NCBI GenBank assembly: GCA_000403215.2
Contig: KE159533.1
Location: forward strand, 115,984 to 169,919
Reading direction: 5' to 3'
Source of the DNA: Lachnospiraceae bacterium A4
Lineage (GTDB): Bacteria; Bacillota; Clostridia; Lachnospirales; Lachnospiraceae
Length of the DNA stretch: 53,936 nt
How positions within the stretch are numbered: the first letter of the stretch is position 1; every line of letters starts with the position of its first letter. Positions 1-8,440 of the stretch are shown here, piece by piece. Position numbers and translations under genes: made by a program. Under the pieces are notes generated by a model. It made no database searches and was not told the DNA's origin. It saw nothing but the letters and a program-made list of their open reading frames with translations.

Positions 1-114
1 CTGTAAGTAACATGAACACATCCTCCAACGTTTTTCTTTATTGTACTTGAAATGTGGAGGAATTGCAAAATCTTTTCCGGTTTATCCGGGTTAGGGAGGA
101 AAGGCTGAAAAAGT

Positions 115-210
115 ATGAAGATATTAACTGATACAAATATTGTTCTGGATGTGATCCTAAAACGGGAGCCGTTTTATGCGATGTTAATGGATGTCCTGCG
201 GCTTGCGTAG
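115..210 (+). pseudogene. PIN-domain (VapC-like) toxin remnant
   Basis: A reading frame of 31 codons opens as a typical PIN ribonuclease does, with MKILTDTNIVLDV containing the first catalytic Asp (residue 6). It continues to REPFY and then stops at TAG. Full VapC-like proteins have about 130 residues with three further acidic residues, all missing here. A GGAGGA ribosome binding site lies at about 96-101. In the +1 frame after the stop a few PIN-like codons can still be read, so a frameshift plus a truncation is likely. The sequence then runs directly into the first leader of the mobile-element genes, so this may be the chromosomal gene broken by the element. No antitoxin gene is visible in the first 114 bases. 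Confidence 0.6.
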
Positions 211-225
211 CAGGAAAATATCCCC

Positions 226-368
226 TTGCCTTAAACAGCGTATTATGCTAATATTTTTCTGTAGCTTATTTAATTTATGTACACTTCCTGATGGGAAGAT
301 TCAGGCTGGCGTTGTCTTATATAGGGAAGAACTTTGCACGAATGCATTATTGCGTCCGTGCTTTTTTT
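226..368 (+). promoter_or_regulatory. Leader copy 1: extended -10 promoter, short hairpin, terminator
   Basis: The -35 TTGCCT (226-231) is 17 bases from the -10 TAATAT (249-254), which is preceded by TATGC as an extended -10. TTTATGT follows at 274-280, then the small hairpin CTTCC/GGAAG (284-298). An intrinsic terminator is formed by GCACG (336-340) and CGTGC (357-361) with seven T at 362-368. The same order recurs before other operons in this window. Transcription from this promoter must read through the terminator to reach the helicase gene, which suggests attenuation or antitermination. Confidence 0.65.
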
Positions 369-375
369 ATGCACA

Positions 376-455
376 CGGGCACCCAGAGGAAGATTGTCAG
401 CATACGCTGACGGGTGCCCGGCGCGCGAGTAGGTGAGAAGGGCATTCCCTACTCG
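376..455 (+). repeat. Post-terminator double hairpin module, copy 1
   Basis: Two stems follow the leader terminator. CGGGCACCC (376-384) pairs with GGGTGCCCG (412-420) around an inner hairpin GTCAGC/GCTGAC (396-411). CGAGTAGG (426-433) pairs with CCTACTCG (448-455). Related modules follow leaders 2 and 7. It lies between the terminator and the ribosome binding site of the helicase gene. Confidence 0.6.
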
Positions 456-537
456 ATTGCAAAACAGGCATTCCCCCTGTCAGACAGCCATGCCGCAGGG
501 AAAAGGAGGAAAAATTACGCAAAAGGAAATAATTGAA

Positions 538-3234
538 ATGAAAGCGCTTGTACAGCTTACAGGGTGTGAAAAATACTACAGGCTGTCACAACTGAACCTG
601 CTCGATGCAGGTTCAAAAAGAACGAAACTCTTTAACAGGGCGGTGAAATACCTGGTAACAGACCTGATCCATGAGGGACAGTTTATTCAGAAAGAAACCG
701 TCCTGCCCAGACTGGAAACGTATTTTGAGCAGGAATATGCGCCCGAAGACTTTGCGTGTGCAAAGGAATGTGAGGTGGAAAGACAGGCGGATTACAGGAA
801 GCTTGAACGGTTCGTGGCATTCCTCGCGCAGAACAGGCAAAAGCTCGTTCAGAAAAACATACTACAGGATGTCCGGTATCCTGTCAGTGTAAACAGTCAC
901 AGCTTTGGGGCGGTCAGGTGCAGGATTGACCTTGTGTTCGAGGACGAAAACGGCAGTAAGGAAGCCGTCATCATAAGCCCCGGCAGGCCCGTCTACAACA
1001 GCCGCGCAAGGCTTGCGGAAAGGAAACCGGAAAACAGCCCGGAGCTTCTTGCAGTACAGTGCGCCTTAAAATGCAGCGGAATTGACTGTGACAGATCTTC
1101 CATTTACTACATGGGTGGAAGAAATGACACAAACGGGGCATATCCTGAATTTACACGCCTTGACAATACCATCTCCATCAGCAACGACATCCTGTCCCGG
1201 ACAGATACAAATTCCCTTATGGGAATAATGGATAAACTCATGTCCGGCATGCAGAAAAAAGACTGTGAAAAATGCAAGTTCGTGGGAATATGCCGTTTTG
1301 AAACAAACAACAGCAGCACAGACTGTGATGACAGTTTAAACAGAACCGATGACAAATCCGTGCCCTCCGATGTCAGACTTACGGAGAAACAGGAAATTAT
1401 CCGGAATTTCAGGGATGGGGTAATGCGCGTTATTGCCATTCCCGGTTCGGGAAAGACGTTTTCCCTTGTACAGAGATTGATAAGGCTCATACAGCAGGGC
1501 GTCCCCCCGGAGAAGATCCTGTTCGTGACATTTGCGAACAAGGCAGCAAGGGAGATACAGAAACGGGTGTCCATGCAGGTCTGCACAGTGAAAAAACCGA
1601 ATATAACAACCTTCAATGCCCTTGGAATGAAAATACTGAGGGAAAATGAGGATACCGCCGGGAAAGTGACGCTGGCCACAAAAATCAGGGTAACGGAGCT
1701 CATACTTGAACTTCTGTCAGATGAAAGGACAGGGGAGATTGCAGACTGTTCCTACGAGAACGTGCTTGGCGAGTACGGTATTGTTGAAAAGCTGCGTTCC
1801 GCAATTGCGGATATTCATAAAAACGGCAAGGATTTATATCTCGCAAGGCAGCGCCGGAAAGATGGCAGCATGGATTATTCAGGCATTCTCCGTTTCTATG
1901 ACATATACACGGAGGAGACGGGGAAACGAAATCTGATCACTTATGATGAACAGATTTCAAAAGCACTGGAGCTGCTGAAATGTAATCCCGAAATACTTAA
2001 ATACTACGGCGCAAAATGGGATTACATCATGGCGGACGAGTACCAGGACGTTTCAAAAACGGATGCGGAGCTTTTGTATTTGCTGACAGATGCAGGAAAG
2101 GGAAACCTGATGTGCGTCGGCGACACGGACCAGGCAATATATGCATTCCGTGAGAAGGACTGCGGGAAAATGCTGTACAGCCTGCCGGTAAGATACCCCG
2201 GATGCAGGACCGTGTTCATGAACGACAATTTCAGGAGCGCGGAAAAAATCCTGAAGGCGAGCAGCCTGCTGATTGCAAACAACCCGGGCAGGATGGAGTG
2301 CGGGATAAACGCCCACAGGCCGGAAGGCAGCCGTCCCGTATTTAAGGGAAGGTACAGAATGGAGCAGCTTCCGGGAATCATACGGCAGCTTATTTTAAAA
2401 GGCTACTGCCCGGGCGACATCGGAATCCTTGCAAGGTATAACAGGACGCTGTTCCATGCATCAGACATACTGAATGCGCAGGGAATGCTGTCACAGTCGC
2501 CAAAGACATACCTCAGGGAGAACCCGGTATTCATGATGGTTTACGACCTGCTCAACCTGTATTATAAAGGTTTTTCCGACGGCAGGACAGACAGCTCCCT
2601 TTACAGGCTGTACCTGTCATGCCACGCGGAGGGACTTTTACATAAGAAGGAACACATGAAGAACCAGACACTGTATGACAGCCTTCTGGCATCGGGGGAC
2701 ATTTTTCCGATAAATTTTGACAGCATAGCGGCTTGCCTGCCGTACCAGTGCGACAACCCGGACAGCAGCGGCCATATGGCGGTCATGGGAAAGATCTTCC
2801 ATGCCATGTATGAGGTCAAGTACGGCGGACACGCGCCAGACAGGGCGGTAGAGAGGATAGCGGGAATATTGTCCGGCAGACGGATACCGCACGCTGCCGA
2901 CGACATTGTGAAAATCATATATGAAGGCGGAATAAAGAATTTCCATGAGCTGTTTACCTGCATGGGACAGATGATCATGTATTCCGATGACAGAAAAGCA
3001 GATTGGTTTACAAGGCCAGACAGGCTGAACCTTCTCACAGCACATGAGAGCAAGGGGCTGGAATTTCCCGTGGTCATCATACTAAACTGTGAGGAATTTG
3101 TCAGGGATACTGACGAAAGGAAACTGTTTTATGTCGCCATGACTAGGGCGCAGAAGGAGCTTATCATGGTGGAGACGGATTTAAAACAGTTTGAAATGAA
3201 AAACGAGCTTGCAGGATGCATAACCGCATGCTGA
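538..3234 (+). CDS. UvrD/Rep-family helicase with N-terminal nuclease-like region
   Basis: An 898-residue superfamily 1A DNA helicase. Seen in sequence: Walker A PGSGKT (about 302-307), Walker B DEYQD (500-504), VGDTDQAIYAF (motif III), NFRSAEKI (motif IV), HESKGLEFPVV (motif V) and FYVAMTRAQKEL (motif VI). The first 250 residues hold a D-then-E/K pattern (GAVRCRIDLVF) and C243-x2-C246-x5-C252, suggesting a PD-(D/E)XK, Cas4-like part; this is inference. The start is uncertain. ATG 538 has AAGGAA nine bases upstream, whereas a strong AGGAGG at 504-509 sits just before ATT 514 in the same frame. It is the first gene after leader 1 and is followed after 35 bases by a Rad52-like gene, fitting a recombination or replication role for the element. 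Confidence 0.85.
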   Translation: MKALVQLTGCEKYYRLSQLNLLDAGSKRTKLFNRAVKYLVTDLIHEGQFIQKETVLPRLETYFEQEYAPEDFACAKECEVERQADYRKLERFVAFLAQNRQKLVQKNILQDVRYPVSVNSHSFGAVRCRIDLVFEDENGSKEAVIISPGRPVYNSRARLAERKPENSPELLAVQCALKCSGIDCDRSSIYYMGGRNDTNGAYPEFTRLDNTISISNDILSRTDTNSLMGIMDKLMSGMQKKDCEKCKFVGICRFETNNSSTDCDDSLNRTDDKSVPSDVRLTEKQEIIRNFRDGVMRVIAIPGSGKTFSLVQRLIRLIQQGVPPEKILFVTFANKAAREIQKRVSMQVCTVKKPNITTFNALGMKILRENEDTAGKVTLATKIRVTELILELLSDERTGEIADCSYENVLGEYGIVEKLRSAIADIHKNGKDLYLARQRRKDGSMDYSGILRFYDIYTEETGKRNLITYDEQISKALELLKCNPEILKYYGAKWDYIMADEYQDVSKTDAELLYLLTDAGKGNLMCVGDTDQAIYAFREKDCGKMLYSLPVRYPGCRTVFMNDNFRSAEKILKASSLLIANNPGRMECGINAHRPEGSRPVFKGRYRMEQLPGIIRQLILKGYCPGDIGILARYNRTLFHASDILNAQGMLSQSPKTYLRENPVFMMVYDLLNLYYKGFSDGRTDSSLYRLYLSCHAEGLLHKKEHMKNQTLYDSLLASGDIFPINFDSIAACLPYQCDNPDSSGHMAVMGKIFHAMYEVKYGGHAPDRAVERIAGILSGRRIPHAADDIVKIIYEGGIKNFHELFTCMGQMIMYSDDRKADWFTRPDRLNLLTAHESKGLEFPVVIILNCEEFVRDTDERKLFYVAMTRAQKELIMVETDLKQFEMKNELAGCITAC

Positions 3235-3269
3235 GCAGCCGCATGGCATATAAAAAGGAGCGATAAAAA

Positions 3270-4001
3270 ATGACAGACAGGACGATGAACGGGATACCGT
3301 TAAATGAAATATGGGAACAGCTTGGTGCGGAGTTCCCGCAGGAGGACATCAGGAAACATCCGACAACCAAAATGGATTATGTTTCCGTGGAAAAAGTCGA
3401 AGAAAGGCTCAATAACGTGGTCGGTATGGGAAACTGGAATTTTTTCACAGACCCGCCGCAGATATGTCGTTTCGGAATAGAAAACCATGAAAGCTGCGTG
3501 GTGAGCGGGAGGCTTGTCCTGTATGATGACAACAGAATTCCAATCGTGCGCAGTACCTGCGGCGCGGCGGACATCATATACCCCAGGGATTCGGACAGGC
3601 CGACATCAGTTGCCAATGCCCTAGACTCCGCGGTGCAGGATGTTTTTAAGCGCTGCGCAAAGCGATTTGGCATCGCCAGGAAAGAAAAAAACGCCATGCA
3701 CGCAGATAAAGGCAATGGGCAGAACAGGACTGAAAAACTGATGAAGGTTACTTTCCTCGAGGCTTTCCGGGCACTCCCGAAAGGGGGTGCAAAGTCGAAA
3801 GTCACATATGGGGAGAAAACACTTGAGATGGTCATCTGGTCAAAAGAATGGGAAGCCCTGCAGAAAAAGTACGGCGACAGCTTCCGTGTAGGAGGCAGGC
3901 TCAATGAAATTACTTTTTATGGCGTGGAAAAAGAGTACCGGGGGACGGTTCAGCTTGAATTTGTAAGGCTGCCGGACAACGGCGGGAAAGGAGCGGCATA
4001 A
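3270..4001 (+). CDS. Rad52/Rad22-family single-strand annealing protein
   Basis: A 243-residue protein resembling the phage and plasmid Rad52/Rad22 annealing family, which anneals complementary single strands during recombination. The core runs from about residue 25 to 130: a KMDYVSVEKVEERLN helix-forming start, then the CGAADIIYPRD strand and the SVANALDSAVQDVFKRCAKRF helix that is typical of the family. The C-terminal third is less conserved and may contact partner proteins. AAAGGAGCG before ATG 3270 supports the start. It lies 35 bases after the helicase gene and probably shares its transcript; leader 2 follows and begins a new unit. The family call is fairly firm; partner and specificity cannot be read from the sequence. 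Confidence 0.75.
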   Translation: MTDRTMNGIPLNEIWEQLGAEFPQEDIRKHPTTKMDYVSVEKVEERLNNVVGMGNWNFFTDPPQICRFGIENHESCVVSGRLVLYDDNRIPIVRSTCGAADIIYPRDSDRPTSVANALDSAVQDVFKRCAKRFGIARKEKNAMHADKGNGQNRTEKLMKVTFLEAFRALPKGGAKSKVTYGEKTLEMVIWSKEWEALQKKYGDSFRVGGRLNEITFYGVEKEYRGTVQLEFVRLPDNGGKGAA

Positions 4002-4010
4002 AAATTATTG

Positions 4011-4149
4011 TTGATTAAATACATTTATTATGGTATGCTTTCAGCGTAATTTTAATTAATTTATGTAGTCCTGTTTTCAGGACAGCAGCCAGAAGGCAGT
4101 AACATGGGTGATTTAGGCACTGATGCATTTTTGCATTGGTGCCTTTTTT
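4011..4149 (+). promoter_or_regulatory. Leader copy 2
   Basis: TTGATT (4011-4016), 17 bases, TATGCT (4034-4039), with TATGG just before the -10. TTTATGT lies at 4060-4066, followed by hairpin GTCCTGttttCAGGAC (4068-4083). The terminator is GGCAC plus ATGCA (4116-4127) pairing with TGCAT plus GTGCC, then six T at 4144-4149. It precedes the DUF5688-like gene. Confidence 0.7.
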
Positions 4150-4154
4150 GCACA

Positions 4155-4266
4155 CGGGCACCAATGTGAAAAACCATATATGGAAGTTTTTTACATATGG
4201 AATATGTCAGCTAAGGCTGACGGGTGCCCGGCGCGGCGAGCAGTGGAGAAGGACATTCCCCTACTC
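4155..4266 (+). repeat. Post-terminator hairpin module, copy 2
   Basis: CGGGCACC (4155-4162) pairs with GGTGCCCG (4223-4230) around GTCAGC/GCTGAC, as in copy 1. The loop is longer because of an extra A/T-rich hairpin (CCATATATGG region, about 4173-4199). The distal GAGCAG...CTACTC pairing (about 4238-4266) is weaker than in copies 1 and 7. A small open frame across this leader (4123-4329) is read-through of the structured RNA, not a convincing gene. Apart from the leader and this module, I see nothing else between 4002 and 4348. Confidence 0.5.
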
Positions 4267-4348
4267 AATTACCCAAATTTAAAAAGGAGGAGAAATTCGC
4301 CAAAAGGCAGCAAAAAAGAGGAAAAATAAAAAAGGAGAAGATTAAATT

Positions 4349-5233
4349 ATGGAATTTACAACTTTTATGGAACTGGTAAGGAACGAGGCTGAAAAAAGGG
4401 TATGCGGCGACTGCAGTGTGCAGCTTGTCACAACAATAAAAAATAACGGTATTGTATTAAATGGAATCACGATCTTACAGGATGGATGTAATATCTCCGC
4501 AATCATTTACCTTAATGACCATTATGAAGCATACCGGAACGGTACAGCCACTATTGGCATAATAACCGACACTGTCATGGACACATATGAAAAGAATAAG
4601 ATCGACAGAAGCATTGACATGGGTGATTTCTTGAATTATGCATCCGCAAAGGAGCGTATTGTGTATAAGCTGGTAAACACGGAAAAGAACAGGGAGTTAC
4701 TGGAACACATACCCCATGTACCGTTCCACGACTTGTCCATCGTATTTGAATACCTCATATCGCAGGAGGACACGGACAGTATACTGATCCGCAATAAATA
4801 CATGAATATATGGAATGTTGACACGGAAGAACTGTACAGGACAGCGTTCATTAATACACCGCTCCTGCGAAAATACGAATTAAAAAGCATGAGTGAAGTA
4901 TTGGGTGAACTGGCAGATATAATGGATTTCGGAGATCCGTGCGATGCTGTCTCCATGTATGTATTACGAAATGAGTCAAAAGTTCTTGGTGCCGCATGTA
5001 TACTATATCCGGGCCTGCTCAGGGATTTTGTGGCAGCATGCAGAAGTGATCTGTACGTCATCCCGTCGTCCATCCATGAAATGCTGATTCTGCCGCATGC
5101 CAATCTCATAGAAAGCGGGCAGATAAAGGAAATAATATGGGATATTAACAGGGTGGAAGTAGCTGCAGAAGAAGTACTTTCAGACAATTTATACATCTAT
5201 GAACAAAGTACGGACCTACTGCGGATGGTATGA
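4349..5233 (+). CDS. DUF5688-type protein of unknown function
   Basis: A 294-residue cytoplasmic protein without signal peptide or membrane segments. It matches from memory the DUF5688 family common in Lachnospiraceae accessory genomes: a short N-terminal helix with MELVRNEAEKRV, a conserved NNGIVLNGI strand, then a long alpha/beta body. Near the C-terminus it has AACILYPGLL, followed by a segment like DLYVIPSSIHEMLILP, which in this family I recall as the best conserved part. No catalytic motif is evident and no biochemical role is known to me. AAAAAGGAG precedes ATG 4349. The gene is the first after leader 2, is followed 31 bases later by a 42-codon gene and then a PP-loop gene, and probably forms an operon with them. 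Confidence 0.65.
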   Translation: MEFTTFMELVRNEAEKRVCGDCSVQLVTTIKNNGIVLNGITILQDGCNISAIIYLNDHYEAYRNGTATIGIITDTVMDTYEKNKIDRSIDMGDFLNYASAKERIVYKLVNTEKNRELLEHIPHVPFHDLSIVFEYLISQEDTDSILIRNKYMNIWNVDTEELYRTAFINTPLLRKYELKSMSEVLGELADIMDFGDPCDAVSMYVLRNESKVLGAACILYPGLLRDFVAACRSDLYVIPSSIHEMLILPHANLIESGQIKEIIWDINRVEVAAEEVLSDNLYIYEQSTDLLRMV

Positions 5234-5264
5234 CAGCAGAATATTTTTTAAGAAGGAGATTAAA

Positions 5265-5393
5265 ATGAGCGAAATAAGCACAATATACAATTACCTTACA
5301 AAATCAGCAGGCATGTCCGTGGGAGACGCATGGGAGATCGTGAATACCATTGATACTGCCACTGGACAAGATGATGAGGAGGAACATGTATAA
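5265..5393 (+). CDS. Small acidic protein, 42 residues
   Basis: ATG 5265 is preceded by AGAAGGAG at 5251-5258 with good spacing. The frame gives a 42-residue protein ending in an acidic tail (QDDEEEHV). I do not recognise it. A helix-turn-helix-sized segment (SAGMSVGDAWEIVNTI) is visible but too short for assignment. It sits between the DUF5688-like gene and the PP-loop gene on the same strand, with gaps of 31 and 35 bases. A good ribosome binding site and this position in the operon support a real gene. Confidence 0.55.
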   Translation: MSEISTIYNYLTKSAGMSVGDAWEIVNTIDTATGQDDEEEHV

Positions 5394-5428
5394 ACAGATG
5401 TTTTGCACGTCAAAACGGAGGAGAACAA

Positions 5429-6379
5429 ATGGAGGAAAAGTATGCCATAAGCCCAGAACTCCTGAGATACCGACAGGCGCTGCCGCTGTATGTCAAGGAA
5501 GGTATGACCAGGGACCGTATACGAAATTTCGTGGACAGATACGGAACAGATGGCGTATACCTGAGCCTGAGCGGGGGCAAGGATTCTTACGTACTATTTA
5601 ATATAGTACGAAGTATGTACCCCAGCATTGAAGCAGTATACGTTGATACATGGATGGAATTTCCCCAGATCAGGAGCTTCATAAAGCAGTTTGATAATGT
5701 CCGCACTCTGAAACCCAAAAAAGGCCTGAAACAGATCATTGAAGAATGCGGATGGTGTTTTCCGGGAAAAGAAGTTGCAAATACAGTGGAAGCAGCCCGC
5801 CGGGGAGTCCCATGGGCAGTAAGGAAAATGAACGGCACAGATAAAAACGGGATGCCGGACAAATACCGTAAACGGTTTAACAACTGGAGCTTCCTGATGG
5901 ATGCACCTTTCCTGATCTCAGACCAGTGCTGCCTTGAGATGAAGGAAAATCCCCTCATACAGTATGAAAACGAGAGCGGAAAAAAGCCTATTGTTGCGCT
6001 GCTTGCTGAAGAATCGGAAAGAAGAAAGACGGCTTACCTGAAAACAGGCTGTAACAGTTTTGCCAGCCGGCGCGTCATGAGCAAACCCATGGCATTCTGG
6101 ACCGAGCAGGACATATTGTGGTACATAGTCAGGCATAACATCGGAATTGCACCGCCATACGGAAACATCATCAAAGGCAGGGACGGAAAACTCCAGTGCA
6201 CGGGGGAGCAGCGGACAGGATGCATGTTCTGCCCTGTCGGCTGCCACCTGAACGGTTTTGCAAAGTACAGGAGGCTAAGAGAATATAACCGGCAGCTCTA
6301 CGATTACTGCATGTATGAGCTGGGACTCGATTTTGTCCTGAAATGGATAAAGGAGAATGTCAGGTGCAGAATGGACTAA
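5429..6379 (+). CDS. PP-loop ATPase, PAPS reductase-like family
   Basis: A 316-residue member of the adenine nucleotide alpha-hydrolase (PAPS reductase / ATP pyrophosphatase) superfamily. The PP-loop is intact as SGGKDS at residues 48-53 and binds the nucleotide phosphates. An EAVYVDTWMEFP strand follows. The C-terminal part contains a TGCMFCPVGCHL cysteine cluster that could bind a metal or an iron-sulfur cluster. Such proteins occur in phages and plasmids, and relatives include DndC of DNA phosphorothioation, but no DndBDE partners are seen here, so the substrate is open. GGAGG lies before ATG 5429. The gene ends its transcription unit: a terminator is found at 6447-6477. A divergent paralogue lies at 8437-9366. 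Confidence 0.75.
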   Translation: MEEKYAISPELLRYRQALPLYVKEGMTRDRIRNFVDRYGTDGVYLSLSGGKDSYVLFNIVRSMYPSIEAVYVDTWMEFPQIRSFIKQFDNVRTLKPKKGLKQIIEECGWCFPGKEVANTVEAARRGVPWAVRKMNGTDKNGMPDKYRKRFNNWSFLMDAPFLISDQCCLEMKENPLIQYENESGKKPIVALLAEESERRKTAYLKTGCNSFASRRVMSKPMAFWTEQDILWYIVRHNIGIAPPYGNIIKGRDGKLQCTGEQRTGCMFCPVGCHLNGFAKYRRLREYNRQLYDYCMYELGLDFVLKWIKENVRCRMD

Positions 6380-6446
6380 AGTGAGGAAACATTAAAAACA
6401 ATCTCGCAGTAAAGGGGTTGTGATTTAAGAAAAATAGAATCAAAAG

Positions 6447-6477
6447 ACGGTTTAACCTAACGGTTATGCCGTTTTTT
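6447..6477 (+). terminator. Intrinsic terminator after PP-loop gene
   Basis: ACGG and TAACC (6447-6458) pair with GGTTA and CCGT (about 6462-6471), followed by a run of T. It closes the 4349-6379 unit. Confidence 0.65.
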
Positions 6478-6502
6478 GTTAACCTGTCACCAGTACCGCA
6501 AA

Positions 6503-6535
6503 AAAAATTTTAACATTTTTATATCCCGCATTGAC
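6503..6535 (+). promoter_or_regulatory. 33-base upstream element, copy A (promoter-like)
   Basis: This stretch ends with TATATCCCGCATTGAC and matches 22661-22693 at 30 of 33 positions. Both copies lie about 55-65 bases upstream of a gene for a protein with membrane segments. The final TTGACA (6531-6536) fits a -35; the matching -10 is weak (about 6554-6562). It may be a promoter with an upstream A/T-rich element or a protein-binding site. Confidence 0.45.
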
Positions 6536-6595
6536 AAAATACCTCTTTTTATATCAGTATTTCAGGGAAGAAAAATAGAAATGGGGGTACAGATA

Positions 6596-7282
6596 ATGAC
6601 AAATATTAAAAAAAACTGCGGGAACAATAAAGTTTTGAAAGAAAGGAACCCGGAAAAAAACTTCGACGAAACACGGTTTATGGCAGACATCGTGCTTTTC
6701 TTTTGTGAAAGGTCGCTTGACGAGATACGGACTGCCAAAAGGAATGAAGAAATGACGGCTGTCTGCAACCTTTATTCCATGATAAATCTCATGGAGCTGC
6801 GGGAGATTGCCGGTTTTAACTGTGATTTTGGCCTGATTGACAGGTACAGGGAAATCATCCTGAAAAAAACTAGGGACAGTCTCCGTATGATGGGCGTACA
6901 GACATCAGAAACCTATCCGAAAAACCCATATATGGTATGCACCTTTACGGCGGCGTGCGTTGATATGGACACATCCGAGCTGGACAGGATCGGGAATGGT
7001 TTTACAACAAAAAGTGAATTTAAAAAGACATATATCTGCGTGCTTTCAATGATCCTTGTAAATGTAATTTATCAGCTTGTTTATATGGTGCTCAGGACAA
7101 AGGCGGTTAAGCTGCCGACATTTATATTTTCAGGCTGGCCGCAGCTTATCCTTGCAGCCATCACGTTATCAGGGATTATGGCAGCAATGGCATATTATTT
7201 CAGGAGATGCATCGTTTCATTTGTCACAGAATGGAAAATCAGGAGACGCCTTCTGCGCAGCATAAAGGAAAAACAGCCATAA
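6596..7282 (+). CDS. Membrane protein with two C-terminal helices, unknown
   Basis: A protein of 228 residues from ATG 6596, chosen because GGGGGT lies seven bases upstream; ATG 6581 is an alternative. The first 140 residues look soluble and helical (RFMADIVLFFCERSLDEIR, YSMINLMELREIAGF). Two hydrophobic segments follow: one around TYICVLSMILVNVIYQLVYM and one around WPQLILAAITLSGIMAAMA, then a basic tail. This suggests a membrane-anchored protein with a cytoplasmic N-terminal part. I do not recognise the family. The gene has the 33-base upstream element that is also found before the NlpC/P60 gene at 22746, which hints at shared control and perhaps a shared role at the cell envelope. Confidence 0.65.
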   Translation: MTNIKKNCGNNKVLKERNPEKNFDETRFMADIVLFFCERSLDEIRTAKRNEEMTAVCNLYSMINLMELREIAGFNCDFGLIDRYREIILKKTRDSLRMMGVQTSETYPKNPYMVCTFTAACVDMDTSELDRIGNGFTTKSEFKKTYICVLSMILVNVIYQLVYMVLRTKAVKLPTFIFSGWPQLILAAITLSGIMAAMAYYFRRCIVSFVTEWKIRRRLLRSIKEKQP

Positions 7283-7319
7283 AGAATTCCCTGTTATAAA
7301 CATCTCAAAAAAATAAACA

Positions 7320-7459
7320 TTGAAGCAAATATCTTTTTATGGTATCATTTCGAGGTAACCATTTTACTTTTATGTATGCCATAGCTTATGGCGGTCAAAA
7401 ACCTAATATCACAGGCATTGATGCAGTTTCTGCGCTTTTGCGCGGGGGACTGCTTTTTT
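7320..7459 (+). promoter_or_regulatory. Leader copy 3
   Basis: TTGAAG (7320-7325), 17 bases, TATCAT (7343-7348) preceded by TATGG. TTTATGT follows, then hairpin TGCCAT/ATGGCG (about 7377-7393). The terminator pairs GCAGT (7423-7427) with ACTGC (7449-7453) through an inner CTGCGC/GCGCGG stem and ends in six T (7454-7459). GGCATT before and AATGCC after the T run can pair around the terminator. It precedes the delta-subunit-like gene. Confidence 0.65.
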
Positions 7460-7480
7460 AATGCCGGAAAAGGAGGAAAA

Positions 7481-8440
7481 ATGATATTACTTGTTTACGG
7501 GGACAGATACCTTTATGACATGCACATCAAAAAGGAGGCTGCAGGACTGGAAACCCCGGAAGTCAATGCAGTGTATGCGGAAGAATGGGACGACAGCCTG
7601 TACATGCAGTGCATATCCGCGCCATTCCTGGAGGAGAAAAAGATTGTCGTGGTACAATTACAGAATGCCGGGGCTGGCACAAAGCAAAAATCGTTGACAG
7701 ACTATATCCAGAGTCCGTCGGAACACACCGACCTGTATCTTTGTACACGGCACCCGGACAAACGAAGCGAGGTTTATAAAACCCTGTCCCAAAAAGGCTG
7801 CGTCATGGAATTTCCAAAGGCATCCGAGGGCGATGTCTACAGGAGCGTAAAAAAACGCCTCGTGCGGAAATACGCGTTTTCTCCCGAAGAAGTGGACAGG
7901 CACAGGGATATCCTTATGCAGAGGCTGCGGGGATACCAGTACGAGGAGGATTATGATCTTTATCGTGTCATGAAGTATACGGACATGATCGGAAATGCCG
8001 GACAGATTGACCAGGAGACGGTTGAATATTTCATTTCGGAAACATTTACGCAGAAAGCGTATGAGCTGTCAAAACTGATGCTTTGCGGAAAGAAAACTGA
8101 AATGATGCAGCTAGCGTCCAGACTTATAAGGGAAAACGATGAAAACAGGATCGGTCTTTTAAGTCTTGTGCTCAGCCAGATCAGGATATGCTACAAGGCA
8201 GACCTTTTTCCTGAAATGCCGCGCAGAGAGATATTAGGAACTTTAGGAATAAATTCATACCAGTTAAATGATTCCTATTCTATGTACAGCTCTGCACAGT
8301 ATGCAAAGGCATATGCCTGTCTGCAGAGAGGCGTAAACAGCCTCAAAAGCGGGAGCGATGTGGATTCTGCATTCATGATGGCATTAATCAATGCAGCTGC
8401 AGTGCTGCATCCGCATGGGGAAAAGAGGAGAAGGAAATGA
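7481..8440 (+). CDS. DNA polymerase III delta subunit-like protein (HolA-like)
   Basis: A 319-residue protein resembling the clamp-loader delta subunit, which opens the sliding clamp. It begins MILLVYGDRYLYD, as HolA proteins do, lacks a working Walker A motif (expected for delta), and has the usual three-part layout: a Rossmann-like domain to about residue 140, a helical lid with SEGDVYRSVKKRLVRKYAF, and a C-terminal helical collar. AAAGGAGGAAAA before ATG 7481 fixes the start; an in-frame extension upstream lies in leader 3 and is rejected. The stop overlaps the next ATG (ATGA), so translation of the PP-loop paralogue is coupled. With the delta-prime-like and DnaX genes downstream, it suggests an element-encoded clamp loader. 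Confidence 0.7.
   Translation: MILLVYGDRYLYDMHIKKEAAGLETPEVNAVYAEEWDDSLYMQCISAPFLEEKKIVVVQLQNAGAGTKQKSLTDYIQSPSEHTDLYLCTRHPDKRSEVYKTLSQKGCVMEFPKASEGDVYRSVKKRLVRKYAFSPEEVDRHRDILMQRLRGYQYEEDYDLYRVMKYTDMIGNAGQIDQETVEYFISETFTQKAYELSKLMLCGKKTEMMQLASRLIRENDENRIGLLSLVLSQIRICYKADLFPEMPRREILGTLGINSYQLNDSYSMYSSAQYAKAYACLQRGVNSLKSGSDVDSAFMMALINAAAVLHPHGEKRRRK

Noticed and set aside
191-537. Open frames across leader 1, including an upstream extension of the helicase gene
   Set aside because: They run through the promoter, terminator and hairpins of the leader; a ribosome site suited to them is missing.
4123-4329. 68-codon frame in leader 2
   Set aside because: It consists of the terminator and hairpin module and has no ribosome binding site.
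7388-7480. Upstream extension of the delta-like gene
   Set aside because: It lies inside leader 3; AGGAGG fits only ATG 7481.
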